A stretch of DNA of 6,004 bases from Gallionellaceae bacterium (GCA_031277195.1 JAITMU010000135.1:1-6004), one strand, 5' to 3'. Positions 1 to 5,902 are shown, counted from the stretch's first letter. Numbers and translations are program-made. The notes: generated by a model not told the origin, from the sequence alone.

Positions 1-750
1 GCCAATGCCGCCGCCGAGTTGCAGCGCGGTCATGGTCAGCAGCGCCGCCGCGAAATACAGCGCCGCTTGCCAACGCCCGACGGCCAATCCCAGCGCGGCG
101 GCTTTGTCAGCGCCGCCCGTGATCACGTCCAGCCCACCAGCAAAAATCGTCGCGCACGCCACTGCCACCGGCAACACCACCCAAGCCAGCGGCAGCGCCT
201 GCGGATGCGACAGATCGCCCATCAGCCAGAACAACATGCCCGGCACCTGATCCGGTCGCGCCAGGGACAGCATCAGGCTGATCAATGCGCCACAACCAGC
301 GGACAGCACCACGCCCGTCAGCAGCAAACGATAAACATTGCGCTCGCCGCGCCGGAATCCCAAACCGAACACGGCGATGACGGCGGCCAACGCGCCAGCG
401 AACGAGGAAAATTGCGCCGCAACCGCCCCGGCTCCCGCCAGCAGCGCCGCCAGCATGCCCACTGCCGCGCCGCCGGAAACGCCGAGAATGTAAGGGTCTG
501 CCAACGGATTACGCAGCAATGCCTGCAACAACACGCCCGCCAGCGCCAGCAATCCGCCGCAGGCAAACGCCGCCAGCACGCGCGGCAGGCGCAACTGCCA
601 CACCACGTCCACCGCCGTCGCGTCACCGCGCCCAAGTAACGCCTGCCACACTTCGCCCGCCGACAACGGCAGCGAACCGCTGCCGAGGCCGCAATAGAGG
701 CTCAGGAGTGCGAGCAGGAAAAACAGGAGGAGGAGGTGACGCGGTGACAT
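1..750 (-). CDS. FecCD/BtuC-family ABC transporter permease, 3' end outside the window
   Basis: Inner-membrane permease subunit of a binding-protein-dependent importer for an iron-siderophore, haem or cobalamin-type ligand. The 250 visible residues begin MSPRHLLLLFFLLALLSLYC, a first membrane helix. Residues 53-98 hold the family signature: RLPRVLAAF, then GVLLQALLRNPLADPYILGV and SGGAAVG. Further hydrophobic segments lie near 97-130, 142-163 and 187-205, with FWLMGDLS at 174-181. Family members are about 330 residues, so roughly a quarter is missing, including the ATPase-contacting loop. The ATG at 748-750 fits the family N-terminus, but no Shine-Dalgarno is visible; GTG at 754-756 and TTG at 760-762 are in-frame alternatives. 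An ATPase gene is expected beyond the left edge. The antitoxin gene ends 37 bases upstream on the same strand, so read-through from that module may contribute to expression. The substrate cannot be told from this subunit. Confidence 0.93.
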   Translation of the reverse strand, partial: MSPRHLLLLFFLLALLSLYCGLGSGSLPLSAGEVWQALLGRGDATAVDVVWQLRLPRVLAAFACGGLLALAGVLLQALLRNPLADPYILGVSGGAAVGMLAALLAGAGAVAAQFSSFAGALAAVIAVFGLGFRRGERNVYRLLLTGVVLSAGCGALISLMLSLARPDQVPGMLFWLMGDLSHPQALPLAWVVLPVAVACATIFAGGLDVITGGADKAAALGLAVGRWQAALYFAAALLTMTALQLGGGIG

Positions 751-787
751 GGCCACGGACAAGGGCTTAATTAAAAATAAAATTTTC

Positions 788-1108
788 TTATACCGTCGCC
801 AGCCGCTGTATCGTGTCCGGGTATTTTTCAACCAAACGGATCAACAGGGCGGCCTGGGCATTCGGCTTGGCTCGCCCTTGCTCCCAGTTTTCCAGCGTGC
901 GCGGATTGGTGCGCAGATAGTTGGCAAACACCGGACGCGACAGATTCAGTCGCTCGCGCAGCGCGCGCAGCTCGTCAGCCGTGACATCTGCCACCACTTC
1001 GAGTGTGACCACCTGCCTGCGCAGCGTAATCTTGCCTTCGCGCTCGGCCTCGAGATCTGCAAAGCCTTGCATCAATTCATTGAACAAATTTCGTTTTGGT
1101 TTTTTCAT
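788..1108 (-). CDS. higA: HigA-2-type antitoxin, XRE-family DNA-binding protein
   Basis: Antitoxin of a type II toxin-antitoxin pair; it should bind and neutralise the toxin encoded just upstream and autorepress the operon. The protein has 106 residues. Its N-terminal 40 residues (MKKPKRNLFNELMQGFADLE, then GKITLRRQVV) resemble the toxin-binding arm of Vibrio cholerae HigA2 as I recall it. Residues 44-97 form an XRE helix-turn-helix ending in TLENWEQGRAKPNAQAALLI, a very characteristic stretch of this subfamily. The start codon overlaps the toxin stop as ATGA (1105-1108), so translation is probably coupled. Toxin-first order is typical of hig loci. Assignment to HigA-2 is by remembered motif similarity; NadS-type regulators are the closest alternative name. 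Confidence 0.92.
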   Translation of the reverse strand: MKKPKRNLFNELMQGFADLEAEREGKITLRRQVVTLEVVADVTADELRALRERLNLSRPVFANYLRTNPRTLENWEQGRAKPNAQAALLIRLVEKYPDTIQRLATV

Positions 1109-1440
1109 CGTCGTCGCTCCAATTCTGTTTTCAAACTATCCCTGAGCGCGCGCTTTTCCCGCGCACCCAAATCAACCATTTCGTCCTTGTCATACAAGGC
1201 GAACAACCAAAACTGCGAACCACCGTCCCACCAATAGTAAATCACCCGCAAGCCGCCTCGCTTGCCCTTACCCCTGCGTGCATCGCCGTACCGGAGTTTG
1301 CGCAAACCTCCCGTGCCTTCAATCATGTCGCCGGCTTCCGGATTCTCCAGCATGGCGTCTTGCAAACCGCGATATCCGTCATCGTCGAAATAGTCAGCCC
1401 GAAAACGGGCAAACATGGACATCTCGACGAAAACCGCCAT
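1105..1440 (-). CDS. higB: HigB-2-type toxin, RelE/ParE superfamily
   Basis: Toxin of the pair, expected to be a ribosome-dependent mRNA interferase that lowers translation when freed from HigA. From the chosen start it has 111 residues beginning MAVFVEMSMFARF, close to the roughly 110 residues of V. cholerae HigB2. Family blocks visible are MIEGTGGLRKLRYGD, then GKGKRGGLRVIYYWW with the basic residues thought to contact RNA, and FALYDKDEMVDL. An in-frame upstream ATG at 1459-1461 would add MRIILKS. I prefer 1440 because it matches family length and because the likely -10 box (1451-1456) would put the transcript start downstream of the 1461 codon. Neither start has a good Shine-Dalgarno. The toxin appears intact. 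Confidence 0.9.
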   Translation of the reverse strand: MAVFVEMSMFARFRADYFDDDGYRGLQDAMLENPEAGDMIEGTGGLRKLRYGDARRGKGKRGGLRVIYYWWDGGSQFWLFALYDKDEMVDLGAREKRALRDSLKTELERRR

Positions 1441-1450
1441 CGACTTCAGA

Positions 1451-1478
1451 ATTATACGCATCTTGCGTTCACTTTAAA
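1451..1478 (-). promoter_or_regulatory. Promoter of the higBA-type operon with an internal palindrome
   Basis: On the minus strand a perfect TATAAT (1451-1456) lies 16 bases downstream of TTTAAA (1473-1478), which matches the -35 consensus at four of six positions. Between them sits the palindrome ACGCA-tct-TGCGT (1456-1468), a plausible operator for the HigA-like antitoxin. Transcription would start near 1444, only a few bases before the ATG at 1440, giving an almost leaderless toxin message. The boxes are seen directly; operator and transcript start are inferred. Confidence 0.6.
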
Positions 1479-1492
1479 AAAATAGCGCGGAC

Positions 1493-1523
1493 AAAAAGGC
1501 CGACGCCACACTGCGCGTCGGCC
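1493..1523 (-). terminator. Intrinsic terminator of the psiF-like gene
   Basis: A perfect 9-bp stem, GGCCGACGC (1498-1506) with GCGTCGGCC (1515-1523), has an 8-base loop and is followed on the minus strand by five T (1493-1497). It lies 24 bases past the stop of the psiF-like gene and insulates it from the toxin-antitoxin operon, whose -35 box begins 15 bases further on. Confidence 0.9.
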
Positions 1524-1547
1524 AGTTTTCAGAGCCATCCGTCCAAG

Positions 1548-1760
1548 CTATTTCTTGCTTTTCGCCGCCGTTTTATCGGCAGCCGCGGTTTCCTTTCCGC
1601 TCAGGCACGTTTTCATGAACGCCTTGCGTTCATCGCCTTTCAGCGATTTTTCCTTCGCTTCCTTGTTGCAGGCTTTCATTCGCTCCTGCTGCGTGCCCGC
1701 GAATGTTGCGTGGGAAAACAGCATGAGCCCCAGGCTCGCCAATACGATCAGTTTTTTCAT
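1548..1760 (-). CDS. Small exported PsiF-repeat protein
   Basis: A 70-residue protein of the PsiF-repeat family; E. coli PsiF is a phosphate-starvation-inducible protein whose molecular role is unknown. Residues 1-21 (MKKLIVLASLGLMLFSHATFA) are a signal peptide, so the mature form of about 49 residues should be periplasmic. Residues 27-55 are one PsiF repeat, RMKACNKEAKEKSLKGDERKAFMKTCLSG cut as RMKACNKEAKEK and GDERKAFMKTCLSG, with the paired cysteines C31 and C52. E. coli PsiF, as I recall, has two repeats, so this is a single-repeat form. The tail is Ala/Lys rich. The ATG at 1758-1760 has AAGGAG (1768-1773) seven bases upstream, which selects it over longer in-frame starts. It is probably monocistronic, bounded by a terminator. 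No clear Pho box was found upstream, so phosphate control is not shown. Confidence 0.88.
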   Translation of the reverse strand: MKKLIVLASLGLMLFSHATFAGTQQERMKACNKEAKEKSLKGDERKAFMKTCLSGKETAAADKTAAKSKK

Positions 1761-1861
1761 GTTCCAGCTCCTTGAGAATCGCGCCGGAAATTCGGACGCC
1801 GGAGGATTCTTGCAAAGCTGGCGGATGGTGAATACCTGGCTAACCAGATAGGTAGGCGCGA

Positions 1862-2524
1862 TCAACGCAAGCTGATAATTCGCCAACCGCGCCGTTCCGC
1901 ATGGGCGCGCAGCGTGTCGTCGGGATCCACCGCCACCGGCTGCGTCACCTTCTCCAGCAGCGGCAAATCGTTCAGCGAATCGCTGTAAAACGTGGAGATG
2001 GGGAAATCGTTCCAGCTTTGCCCGCGTTCCGCCAGCCACGCTTCCAGCCGCGTGATCTTGCCTTCACGAAAGCTCGGCACGCCGTTGACGCGACCGGTAA
2101 ATTCGCCGTTGCGTTGCTCCGGCTCGGTGGCGATCAAGTGTTCCACGCCGAAAGCGCGCGCAATCGGCGCGGTAACGAAACTGTTGGTGGCGGTGATGAC
2201 GACACACAAATCGCCCGCCACGCGATGCTGCGCGACCAATTCTCGCGCAGGCTGCCCCATCATGCCCGCGATGCGCTCGCGCATGAATTCCGCATGCCAG
2301 GCATCCAGCGTTTTGCGGGAATGGCGCGACAGCGGTTCAAGCTGGAAATCGAGGAATTTGTGAATGTCCAGCGTGCCGTTTTTGTATTGATCGTAAAACG
2401 TCTGGTTTTTCACTTCGTAGAGCGCGCGGTCGATCACGCCCTTGTCGATCAAGAATTGCGCCCACTCGAAATCGCTGTCGCCGGTCAGCAAAGTGTTGTC
2501 CAGATCGAATAGTGCGAGATTCAT
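1862..2524 (-). CDS. HAD-superfamily subfamily IB phosphatase (SerB-like)
   Basis: A cytoplasmic Mg-dependent phosphohydrolase of 220 residues with all four HAD motifs. Motif I is FDLDNTLL with nucleophile D7 and acid/base D9; motif II is VVITATNS with T111; K156 in the GKI stretch is the motif III lysine; motif IV is YSDSLNDLPLLE with D182 and D186. The helical cap (about residues 15-100) is of the IB/C1 type, as in phosphoserine phosphatase. Its substrate cannot be read from sequence; phosphoserine, histidinol phosphate or a lipid phosphate are family possibilities. CGGAG lies five bases before the ATG. It follows hda by 36 bases on the same strand, and this hda-HAD pairing recurs in betaproteobacteria, so cotranscription is likely. 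I see no evidence that it functions in replication control. Confidence 0.9.
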   Translation of the reverse strand: MNLALFDLDNTLLTGDSDFEWAQFLIDKGVIDRALYEVKNQTFYDQYKNGTLDIHKFLDFQLEPLSRHSRKTLDAWHAEFMRERIAGMMGQPARELVAQHRVAGDLCVVITATNSFVTAPIARAFGVEHLIATEPEQRNGEFTGRVNGVPSFREGKITRLEAWLAERGQSWNDFPISTFYSDSLNDLPLLEKVTQPVAVDPDDTLRAHAERRGWRIISLR

Positions 2525-2549
2525 TTTTTCTCCGTTAATCCAATAAGAG

Positions 2550-2574
2550 CCTCTCTCCCGTCAAGGGAGAGGGG
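2550..2574 (-). repeat. CCCTCTCCC-type palindrome overlapping the 3' end of hda
   Basis: The arms CCTCTCTCCC (2550-2559) and GGGAGAGGGG (2565-2574) form a 10-bp stem with one G-T wobble and a 5-base loop. The hda stop codon (2561-2563) lies in the loop, and the last three sense codons fall in one arm. No T tract follows on the minus strand, so it is not a classical terminator; it more likely protects or punctuates the hda-HAD message. A related, cleaner copy follows purM. Confidence 0.75.
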
Positions 2575-3229
2575 CGCGTGCGTCCTGCATCACTTCCTTC
2601 AACAACGGCACCGACGCCGCTCGCTTCAAGCGCAGGCAATGCGCGTCGAGCGCGTCCAGCACGCCGAGCAGGGCGGGCAAGTCGCGACGACCGTGACGCA
2701 GCAGGTATTGCGTGACTTCCTTCGGCAATTCAAACCCGCGCGCCACCGCATGCTGTTCCAGCGCGCGCGCTTTTTCGTCGTCGTTCAGACCGTGCGCCTG
2801 ATAGATCAACCCCCAGCCCAGGCGCGTGCGCAAATCGTCGCGCAATGCGAGATGCGCCGGTGCGGCAACACCGCTGACCAGCAGCAATCCGCCGCTTTCC
2901 TTCATCCGGTTGTAAAGTTCAAACAGGGCAAGCTGCCCCGCTTCATTCAATGTATGCGCATCATCGACCGCGACGACCTGCATCGCCTCCGGCACCATGC
3001 CGCACAAACAGATCGCCGACTGTCCCGCCGCGCGCGCTGCCGCCACCGCCGCTTGCAGCAGATGGCTCTTGCCGCTGCCTGCGTCACCCCAAAGATAAAT
3101 GCTGCGCGCCGCCCCGCCTCCCGCCAACGACGAACGCAATGCGGCGAGCAGTTCGGCGTTGCGGCCAACGACGAAATTGTCCAGCGTGGGCGTCCAGTCC
3201 GGCGCGATGCCGAGCAGTAATTGCGTCAT
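2561..3229 (-). CDS. hda: DnaA regulatory inactivator Hda
   Basis: AAA+ protein that, bound to the DNA-loaded sliding clamp, promotes hydrolysis of DnaA-ATP and prevents re-initiation of replication (known for E. coli Hda). The 222-residue product begins MTQLLLGIAP; QLLLGI at 3-8 is a clamp-binding motif like QLSLPL of E. coli. DnaA-like landmarks follow: TLDNFVVGRN (15-24), Walker A GDAGSGKSH (48-56), Walker B VVAVDDAH (85-92), sensor-1 LLLVSG (115-120), box VII DDLRTRLGWG (131-140) with the arginine-finger candidate R136, and sensor-2 region GRRDLPALLGVLDALD (180-195). The DnaA DNA-binding domain is absent, as expected. The C-terminal APLP comes from the palindrome at the gene end. It is divergent from purM and upstream of the HAD gene. 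ATG at 3227-3229 is well placed at the motif, though its Shine-Dalgarno is weak. Confidence 0.94.
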   Translation of the reverse strand: MTQLLLGIAPDWTPTLDNFVVGRNAELLAALRSSLAGGGAARSIYLWGDAGSGKSHLLQAAVAAARAAGQSAICLCGMVPEAMQVVAVDDAHTLNEAGQLALFELYNRMKESGGLLLVSGVAAPAHLALRDDLRTRLGWGLIYQAHGLNDDEKARALEQHAVARGFELPKEVTQYLLRHGRRDLPALLGVLDALDAHCLRLKRAASVPLLKEVMQDARAPLP

Positions 3230-3312
3230 GGGTTCAAGCCTGCGGCGGGCATTTGGAGTAAAATTGAACGGAAAAACCGCCTTATTTTATCCCAAGAAAG
3301 CGAGAACCCGAC
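3230..3312. promoter_or_regulatory. Divergent hda / purM promoter region
   Basis: These 83 bases separate the starts of hda (minus) and purM (plus) and are AT-rich in their right half. Toward purM, TTGAAC (3264-3269) followed by TTTTAT (3285-3290) at 15-base spacing is a possible promoter. Toward hda, TAAAAT (minus strand, 3284-3289) could be a -10 box, but no matching -35 is evident. No convincing PurR-like operator was found. Location is firm by gene layout; the individual boxes are weak. Confidence 0.4.
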
Positions 3313-4353
3313 TTGAGCCAGCGCAATTCCCTCTCCTACCGCGATGCCGGCGTGGACATCGACGCCGGCGACCGTCTGGTGGAAAACATCAAACCCTTCG
3401 CGCGGCGCACGATGCGCCCCGAAGTGCTGTCCGGCATCGGCGGCTTTGGCGGTCTGGTCGAAATTTCAAAAAAATACCGCGAGCCGGTGCTGGTGTCAGG
3501 CACCGACGGCGTGGGCACCAAACTGAAGCTGGCGTTTGAACTCAACCGCCACAACACCGTCGGCATCGACCTCGTGGCGATGAGCGTCAACGACATTCTG
3601 GTGCAGGGCGCTGAACCGCTGTTCTTCCTCGATTACTTCGCCTGCGGCAAGCTCGACGTGGACATCGCCACCGATGTCGTCAAAGGCATCGCGGCGGGTT
3701 GCGAACAAGCCGGTTGCGCCTTGATCGGCGGCGAGACCGCCGAGATGCCGGGCATGTATCCCGCGGGCGAATACGATCTCGCCGGTTTCGCGGTGGGCGT
3801 GGTGGAAAAGTCGCGCATCATCACCGGCGAACACATCCGCCCCGGCGACGCGGTGATCGGCCTCGCCTCCAGCGGCGCGCATTCCAACGGCTATTCGCTG
3901 GTGCGCAAAATCCTCGAACGCGAAAATCCCGATCTGCACGCCGCTTTCGACGGTGACCGCACCCTGGCTGATTGCATCATGGCGCCCACGCGCATTTACG
4001 TGAAACCGCTGCTCGCGCTGATGCGGCAACTCGACGTAAAAGGCATGGCGCACATCACCGGCGGCGGTCTGCTGGAAAACGTGCCGCGCGTGCTGCCGGG
4101 CAATGTCGTCGCCGAACTCGACGCCGCCACCTGGCGCGCGCCCAAGCTGTTCGACTGGCTGCGCGAACACGGCAATGTCGCGCCGCAGGAAATGTATCGC
4201 ACCTTCAACTGCGGCATCGGCATGATCGTGGTGGTGGATCGCAAGGATGCCGACGCGGCGATCAAGCAGCTTGCCGCTGCGGGCGAGACGGCGCAGCTTA
4301 TCGGCGAGATTCGCGCGCGTGTGGGGGATGAGGCGCAGACCCAGGTTAAATAA
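3313..4353 (+). CDS. purM: Phosphoribosylformylglycinamidine cyclo-ligase (AIR synthetase)
   Basis: Catalyses ATP-dependent closure of FGAM to AIR, step 5 of de novo purine synthesis, in the cytoplasm. The 346 residues match the usual full length (about 345). Visible blocks are SLSYRDAGVDIDAG (6-19), GGFGGLVEI (43-51), GTDGVGTK (63-70), SVNDILVQGAEPLFFLDYFA (91-110), GGETAEMPGMY (139-149), GLASSGAHSNGYSL (183-196), PTRIYV (225-230), HITGGGLLENVPRVLP (247-262) and FNCGIGM (298-304), covering both the nucleotide-binding and substrate-binding halves. The start is TTG at 3313-3315, read as Met: the family N-terminus MSQRNSLSYRDAG begins exactly there and no ATG fits. The Shine-Dalgarno is weak (GCGAGA region). 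It heads the purM-purN-DUF3108 operon. Intact, no anomalies. Confidence 0.97.
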   Translation: MSQRNSLSYRDAGVDIDAGDRLVENIKPFARRTMRPEVLSGIGGFGGLVEISKKYREPVLVSGTDGVGTKLKLAFELNRHNTVGIDLVAMSVNDILVQGAEPLFFLDYFACGKLDVDIATDVVKGIAAGCEQAGCALIGGETAEMPGMYPAGEYDLAGFAVGVVEKSRIITGEHIRPGDAVIGLASSGAHSNGYSLVRKILERENPDLHAAFDGDRTLADCIMAPTRIYVKPLLALMRQLDVKGMAHITGGGLLENVPRVLPGNVVAELDAATWRAPKLFDWLREHGNVAPQEMYRTFNCGIGMIVVVDRKDADAAIKQLAAAGETAQLIGEIRARVGDEAQTQVK

Positions 4354-4362
4354 GCGGACAAT

Positions 4363-4385
4363 TCCCTCTCCCGGAGGGAGAGGGA
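4363..4385 (+). repeat. CCCTCTCCC / GGGAGAGGG palindrome between purM and purN
   Basis: CCCTCTCCC (4364-4372) and GGGAGAGGG (4376-4384) form a perfect 9-bp stem with a 3-base loop, extended by a T-A pair. It lies in the 60-base purM-purN gap, 10 bases after the purM stop and 18 before the purN Shine-Dalgarno. No T tract follows, so processing, stability or partial attenuation is more likely than full termination. It belongs to the same sequence family as the palindrome ending hda. Confidence 0.8.
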
Positions 4386-4402
4386 GTACAAAGCCCAACG
4401 TT

Positions 4403-4408
4403 GAGGAG
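4403..4408 (+). promoter_or_regulatory. Strong ribosome binding site fixing the purN TTG start
   Basis: GAGGAG lies five bases before the TTG at 4414-4416. With no ATG at the family N-terminus, this well-spaced Shine-Dalgarno decides the unusual start. Confidence 0.85.
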
Positions 4409-4413
4409 AATTC

Positions 4414-5061
4414 TTGAAATCCGTCGTCATCCTGATCTCCGGCCACGGCAGCAACATGCAAGCGTTGCTGGACGCCGATCTGCCGGACGCGCGCATCGCT
4501 GCGGTGATCAGCAATCAGGCTGACGCGCCGGGACTGGAAGTCGCGCAACGCCGCGCCATTTCGACGCGCGTCATCCCGCATCGCAATTATCCCGACCGCA
4601 CCGCATTCGACGCCGCACTCATCGAGGCCATCGACGGCTATTGCGCCGACCTCGTTGTTCTCGCCGGTTTCATGCGCATCCTCACGCCCGAATTCACCGC
4701 GCGTTATCGCGGTCGCTTGCTCAACATTCATCCTTCGCTGCTGCCCGCTTACGGCGGCTTGAACACGCACGAGCGCGCGCTCGCCGATGGCGTGAAGCTG
4801 CACGGCTGCACCGTACATTTCGTCACCGGCGAACTCGACCACGGCCCCATTGTCATACAGGCCGCCGTGCCGGTGCTGGCGGACGACACGCAGGAAACGC
4901 TGGCCGCGCGCGTGCTGTGCGAGGAACATCGCATTTATCCACAAGCCGTGCGCTGGTTCTGCGAAGGCCGGCTCAGCTTGTCGGCGGACGGCAAAGTACG
5001 AATCGATCACGCCCAACGCGCGGACGGCGCGCTGATTGCGCCACCGCTGGAGTCGCCATGA
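4414..5061 (+). CDS. purN: Phosphoribosylglycinamide formyltransferase, folate-dependent
   Basis: Transfers the formyl group of 10-formyltetrahydrofolate to GAR, giving FGAR, step 3 of purine synthesis. The 215-residue product starts at TTG as MKSVVILISGHGSNMQALLD, which contains the phosphate-binding loop. Residues 82-89 are VLAGFMRI. The catalytic set is N104 and H106 in NIHPSLLP and D142 in GELDHGPIVIQAAVPV, equivalent to the E. coli N106/H108/D144 triad. GLNTHERAL at 115-123 replaces the more usual GLHTH, a conservative position-level change. Length is near the family norm of about 212. The stop overlaps the next start as ATGA (5058-5061), implying translational coupling to the DUF3108 gene. 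It sits 60 bases after purM, with a palindrome in between. Confidence 0.97.
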   Translation: MKSVVILISGHGSNMQALLDADLPDARIAAVISNQADAPGLEVAQRRAISTRVIPHRNYPDRTAFDAALIEAIDGYCADLVVLAGFMRILTPEFTARYRGRLLNIHPSLLPAYGGLNTHERALADGVKLHGCTVHFVTGELDHGPIVIQAAVPVLADDTQETLAARVLCEEHRIYPQAVRWFCEGRLSLSADGKVRIDHAQRADGALIAPPLESP

Positions 5062-5774
5062 AACTGCTCTCGCGTTTTTTCATCCTGCTGATGTGCGTTG
5101 CGCCGCTCTCCGCCGTCGCCGCCGAGTCGTATTCGCAGATCACTCTCGAATACGAACTTTCCACGCGCGGCTTCACCGTCGGCGCGATGAAGGAAACCTA
5201 CGCCCGCAGCAAAGACCGCTACCGCATCACCAGCGTCAGCGTCGCCACCGGCTTGCTCGCCGCCATCAAGCCGGAAACCATCAACGTCATCAGCGAAGGC
5301 ACGGTCACGCCACAGGGATTGCATCCCGACACGTTCAGCAGCATCCGCAAGGTCGATACCGATCGCAGCGCCACCGCCAGTTTCGACTGGACGAACAAAA
5401 CCGTCACGCTGGACGACAAGCGCAAAGGCAAACGCACGCTGCCCCTGCCGGACGGCACGCAGGATCGCGCCAGCGCGATGTACCAGTTCATGTTCCTCGC
5501 GATGGACAATGCCACCGCGCTGAATTTCAACATGGTCAACGTCAACAAACTGGATCTTTACAGCTACCGTGTCTCGTCCGGCGGCCGCGTGAAAGTCCCC
5601 GCAGGCACGTTTGATACGGTGTACGTCGCCAGCACGCCCGAACCCGGCAAACGAAAAAAAACCGAAATCTGGCTCGCGCGAGAGCACGGCTGGCTGCCAT
5701 GCAAGATGATCATCACGGATGAGGATGGCAGCCGGTACACGCAGGAGTTGACGAAATTCAGCGCGCGACCTTGA
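5058..5774 (+). CDS. Exported DUF3108-domain protein of unknown function
   Basis: A 238-residue protein beginning MKLLSRFFILLMCVAPLSAVAA, a clear signal peptide with cleavage near A22, so the mature protein should be periplasmic or outer-membrane associated. Residues 23-238 look like one DUF3108 domain (predicted beta-rich): ITLEYELSTRGFTVGAMKET near the N-terminus, GRVKVPAGTFDTVYV in the middle and KTEIWLAREHGWLPCKMII near the end. The function is not known to me; no catalytic motif is visible. GGAG (5049-5052) lies five bases before the ATG, which overlaps the purN stop by ATGA. DUF3108 genes behind purN are common in betaproteobacteria, but the product has no obvious link to purines, so the association may only reflect cotranscription. 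The last 95 bases or so before the final codons are repeated in reverse complement at the right edge of the window. Confidence 0.9.
   Translation: MKLLSRFFILLMCVAPLSAVAAESYSQITLEYELSTRGFTVGAMKETYARSKDRYRITSVSVATGLLAAIKPETINVISEGTVTPQGLHPDTFSSIRKVDTDRSATASFDWTNKTVTLDDKRKGKRTLPLPDGTQDRASAMYQFMFLAMDNATALNFNMVNVNKLDLYSYRVSSGGRVKVPAGTFDTVYVASTPEPGKRKKTEIWLAREHGWLPCKMIITDEDGSRYTQELTKFSARP
5673..5767 (+). repeat. Left arm of a long inverted repeat (inside the DUF3108 gene)
   Basis: These 95 bases are exactly the reverse complement of 5910-6004. They encode residues from LAREHGW to the SAR near the C-terminus. Identity stops at 5768, two codons before the stop. The arm may extend further left, since its partner runs off the window. 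Confidence 0.95.
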
Positions 5775-5775
5775 G

Positions 5776-5898
5776 GATATTCGTCATTCCCGCGTGATTT
5801 TGGCGGGAATCCAGTGGCTCACCGCCTCGCAAAGCGAGGCTGTCAAAAAATCAAAGACGCTGGATTCCCGCCAAAACCACGCGGGAATGACGAATATC
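5776..5898. repeat. REPIN-like element: two facing REP hairpins
   Basis: Arms 5776-5814 and 5860-5898 are inverted copies, 38 of 39 bases matching. Each arm is itself a hairpin with an ATTCCCGC / GCGGGAAT stem (5786-5793 with 5803-5810; 5864-5871 with 5881-5888) and a 9-base loop. The 45-base core (5815-5859) contains a third hairpin. This fits a REP doublet of the GTCATTCCCGC type, which is widespread in proteobacteria and usually mobilised by a RAYT transposase; no transposase lies here. Between convergent genes it may also act as a two-way transcript end. Confidence 0.85.
5824..5840. repeat. Hairpin in the core of the REPIN-like element
   Basis: GCCTCGC (5824-5830) and GCGAGGC (5834-5840) form a perfect 7-bp stem with an AAA loop. 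Six A follow at 5845-5850 on the plus strand, so it is not a typical terminator in that direction, and the T run precedes the stem on the minus strand. Confidence 0.8.
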
Positions 5899-5902
5899 AT
5901 CC

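Noticed and set aside
19..639. A 206-codon open frame on the plus strand opposite the permease
   Set aside because: Gln/Arg/His-rich antisense frame with no recognisable domain; the minus strand encodes a clear FecCD permease throughout.
1787..1815. TTGCAA with GAATTT at 17-base spacing as a psiF promoter
   Set aside because: The -10 match is only two of six positions.
1832..1853. Hairpin CTGG-N4-CCAG with flanking TACC/GGTA downstream of the HAD gene as a terminator
   Set aside because: The stem is short with a large bulge and has no T tract on the minus strand.
1548..2039. A longer 163-residue start for the psiF-like gene
   Set aside because: The extension overlaps the end of the HAD gene and has no homology; the inner ATG at 1760 gives a perfect signal peptide and has AAGGAG seven bases upstream.
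3496..5016. A 506-codon open frame on the minus strand across purM and purN
   Set aside because: It is an antisense shadow of two unmistakable, conserved genes in GC-rich DNA; its product is low-complexity, rich in His, Ala, Arg and Asp, and resembles no family I know.
4641..5774. A 377-residue version of the DUF3108 protein
   Set aside because: The extra N-terminus overlaps purN out of frame and is Arg-rich shadow; the ATG at 5058 opens a signal peptide with a good ribosome site.
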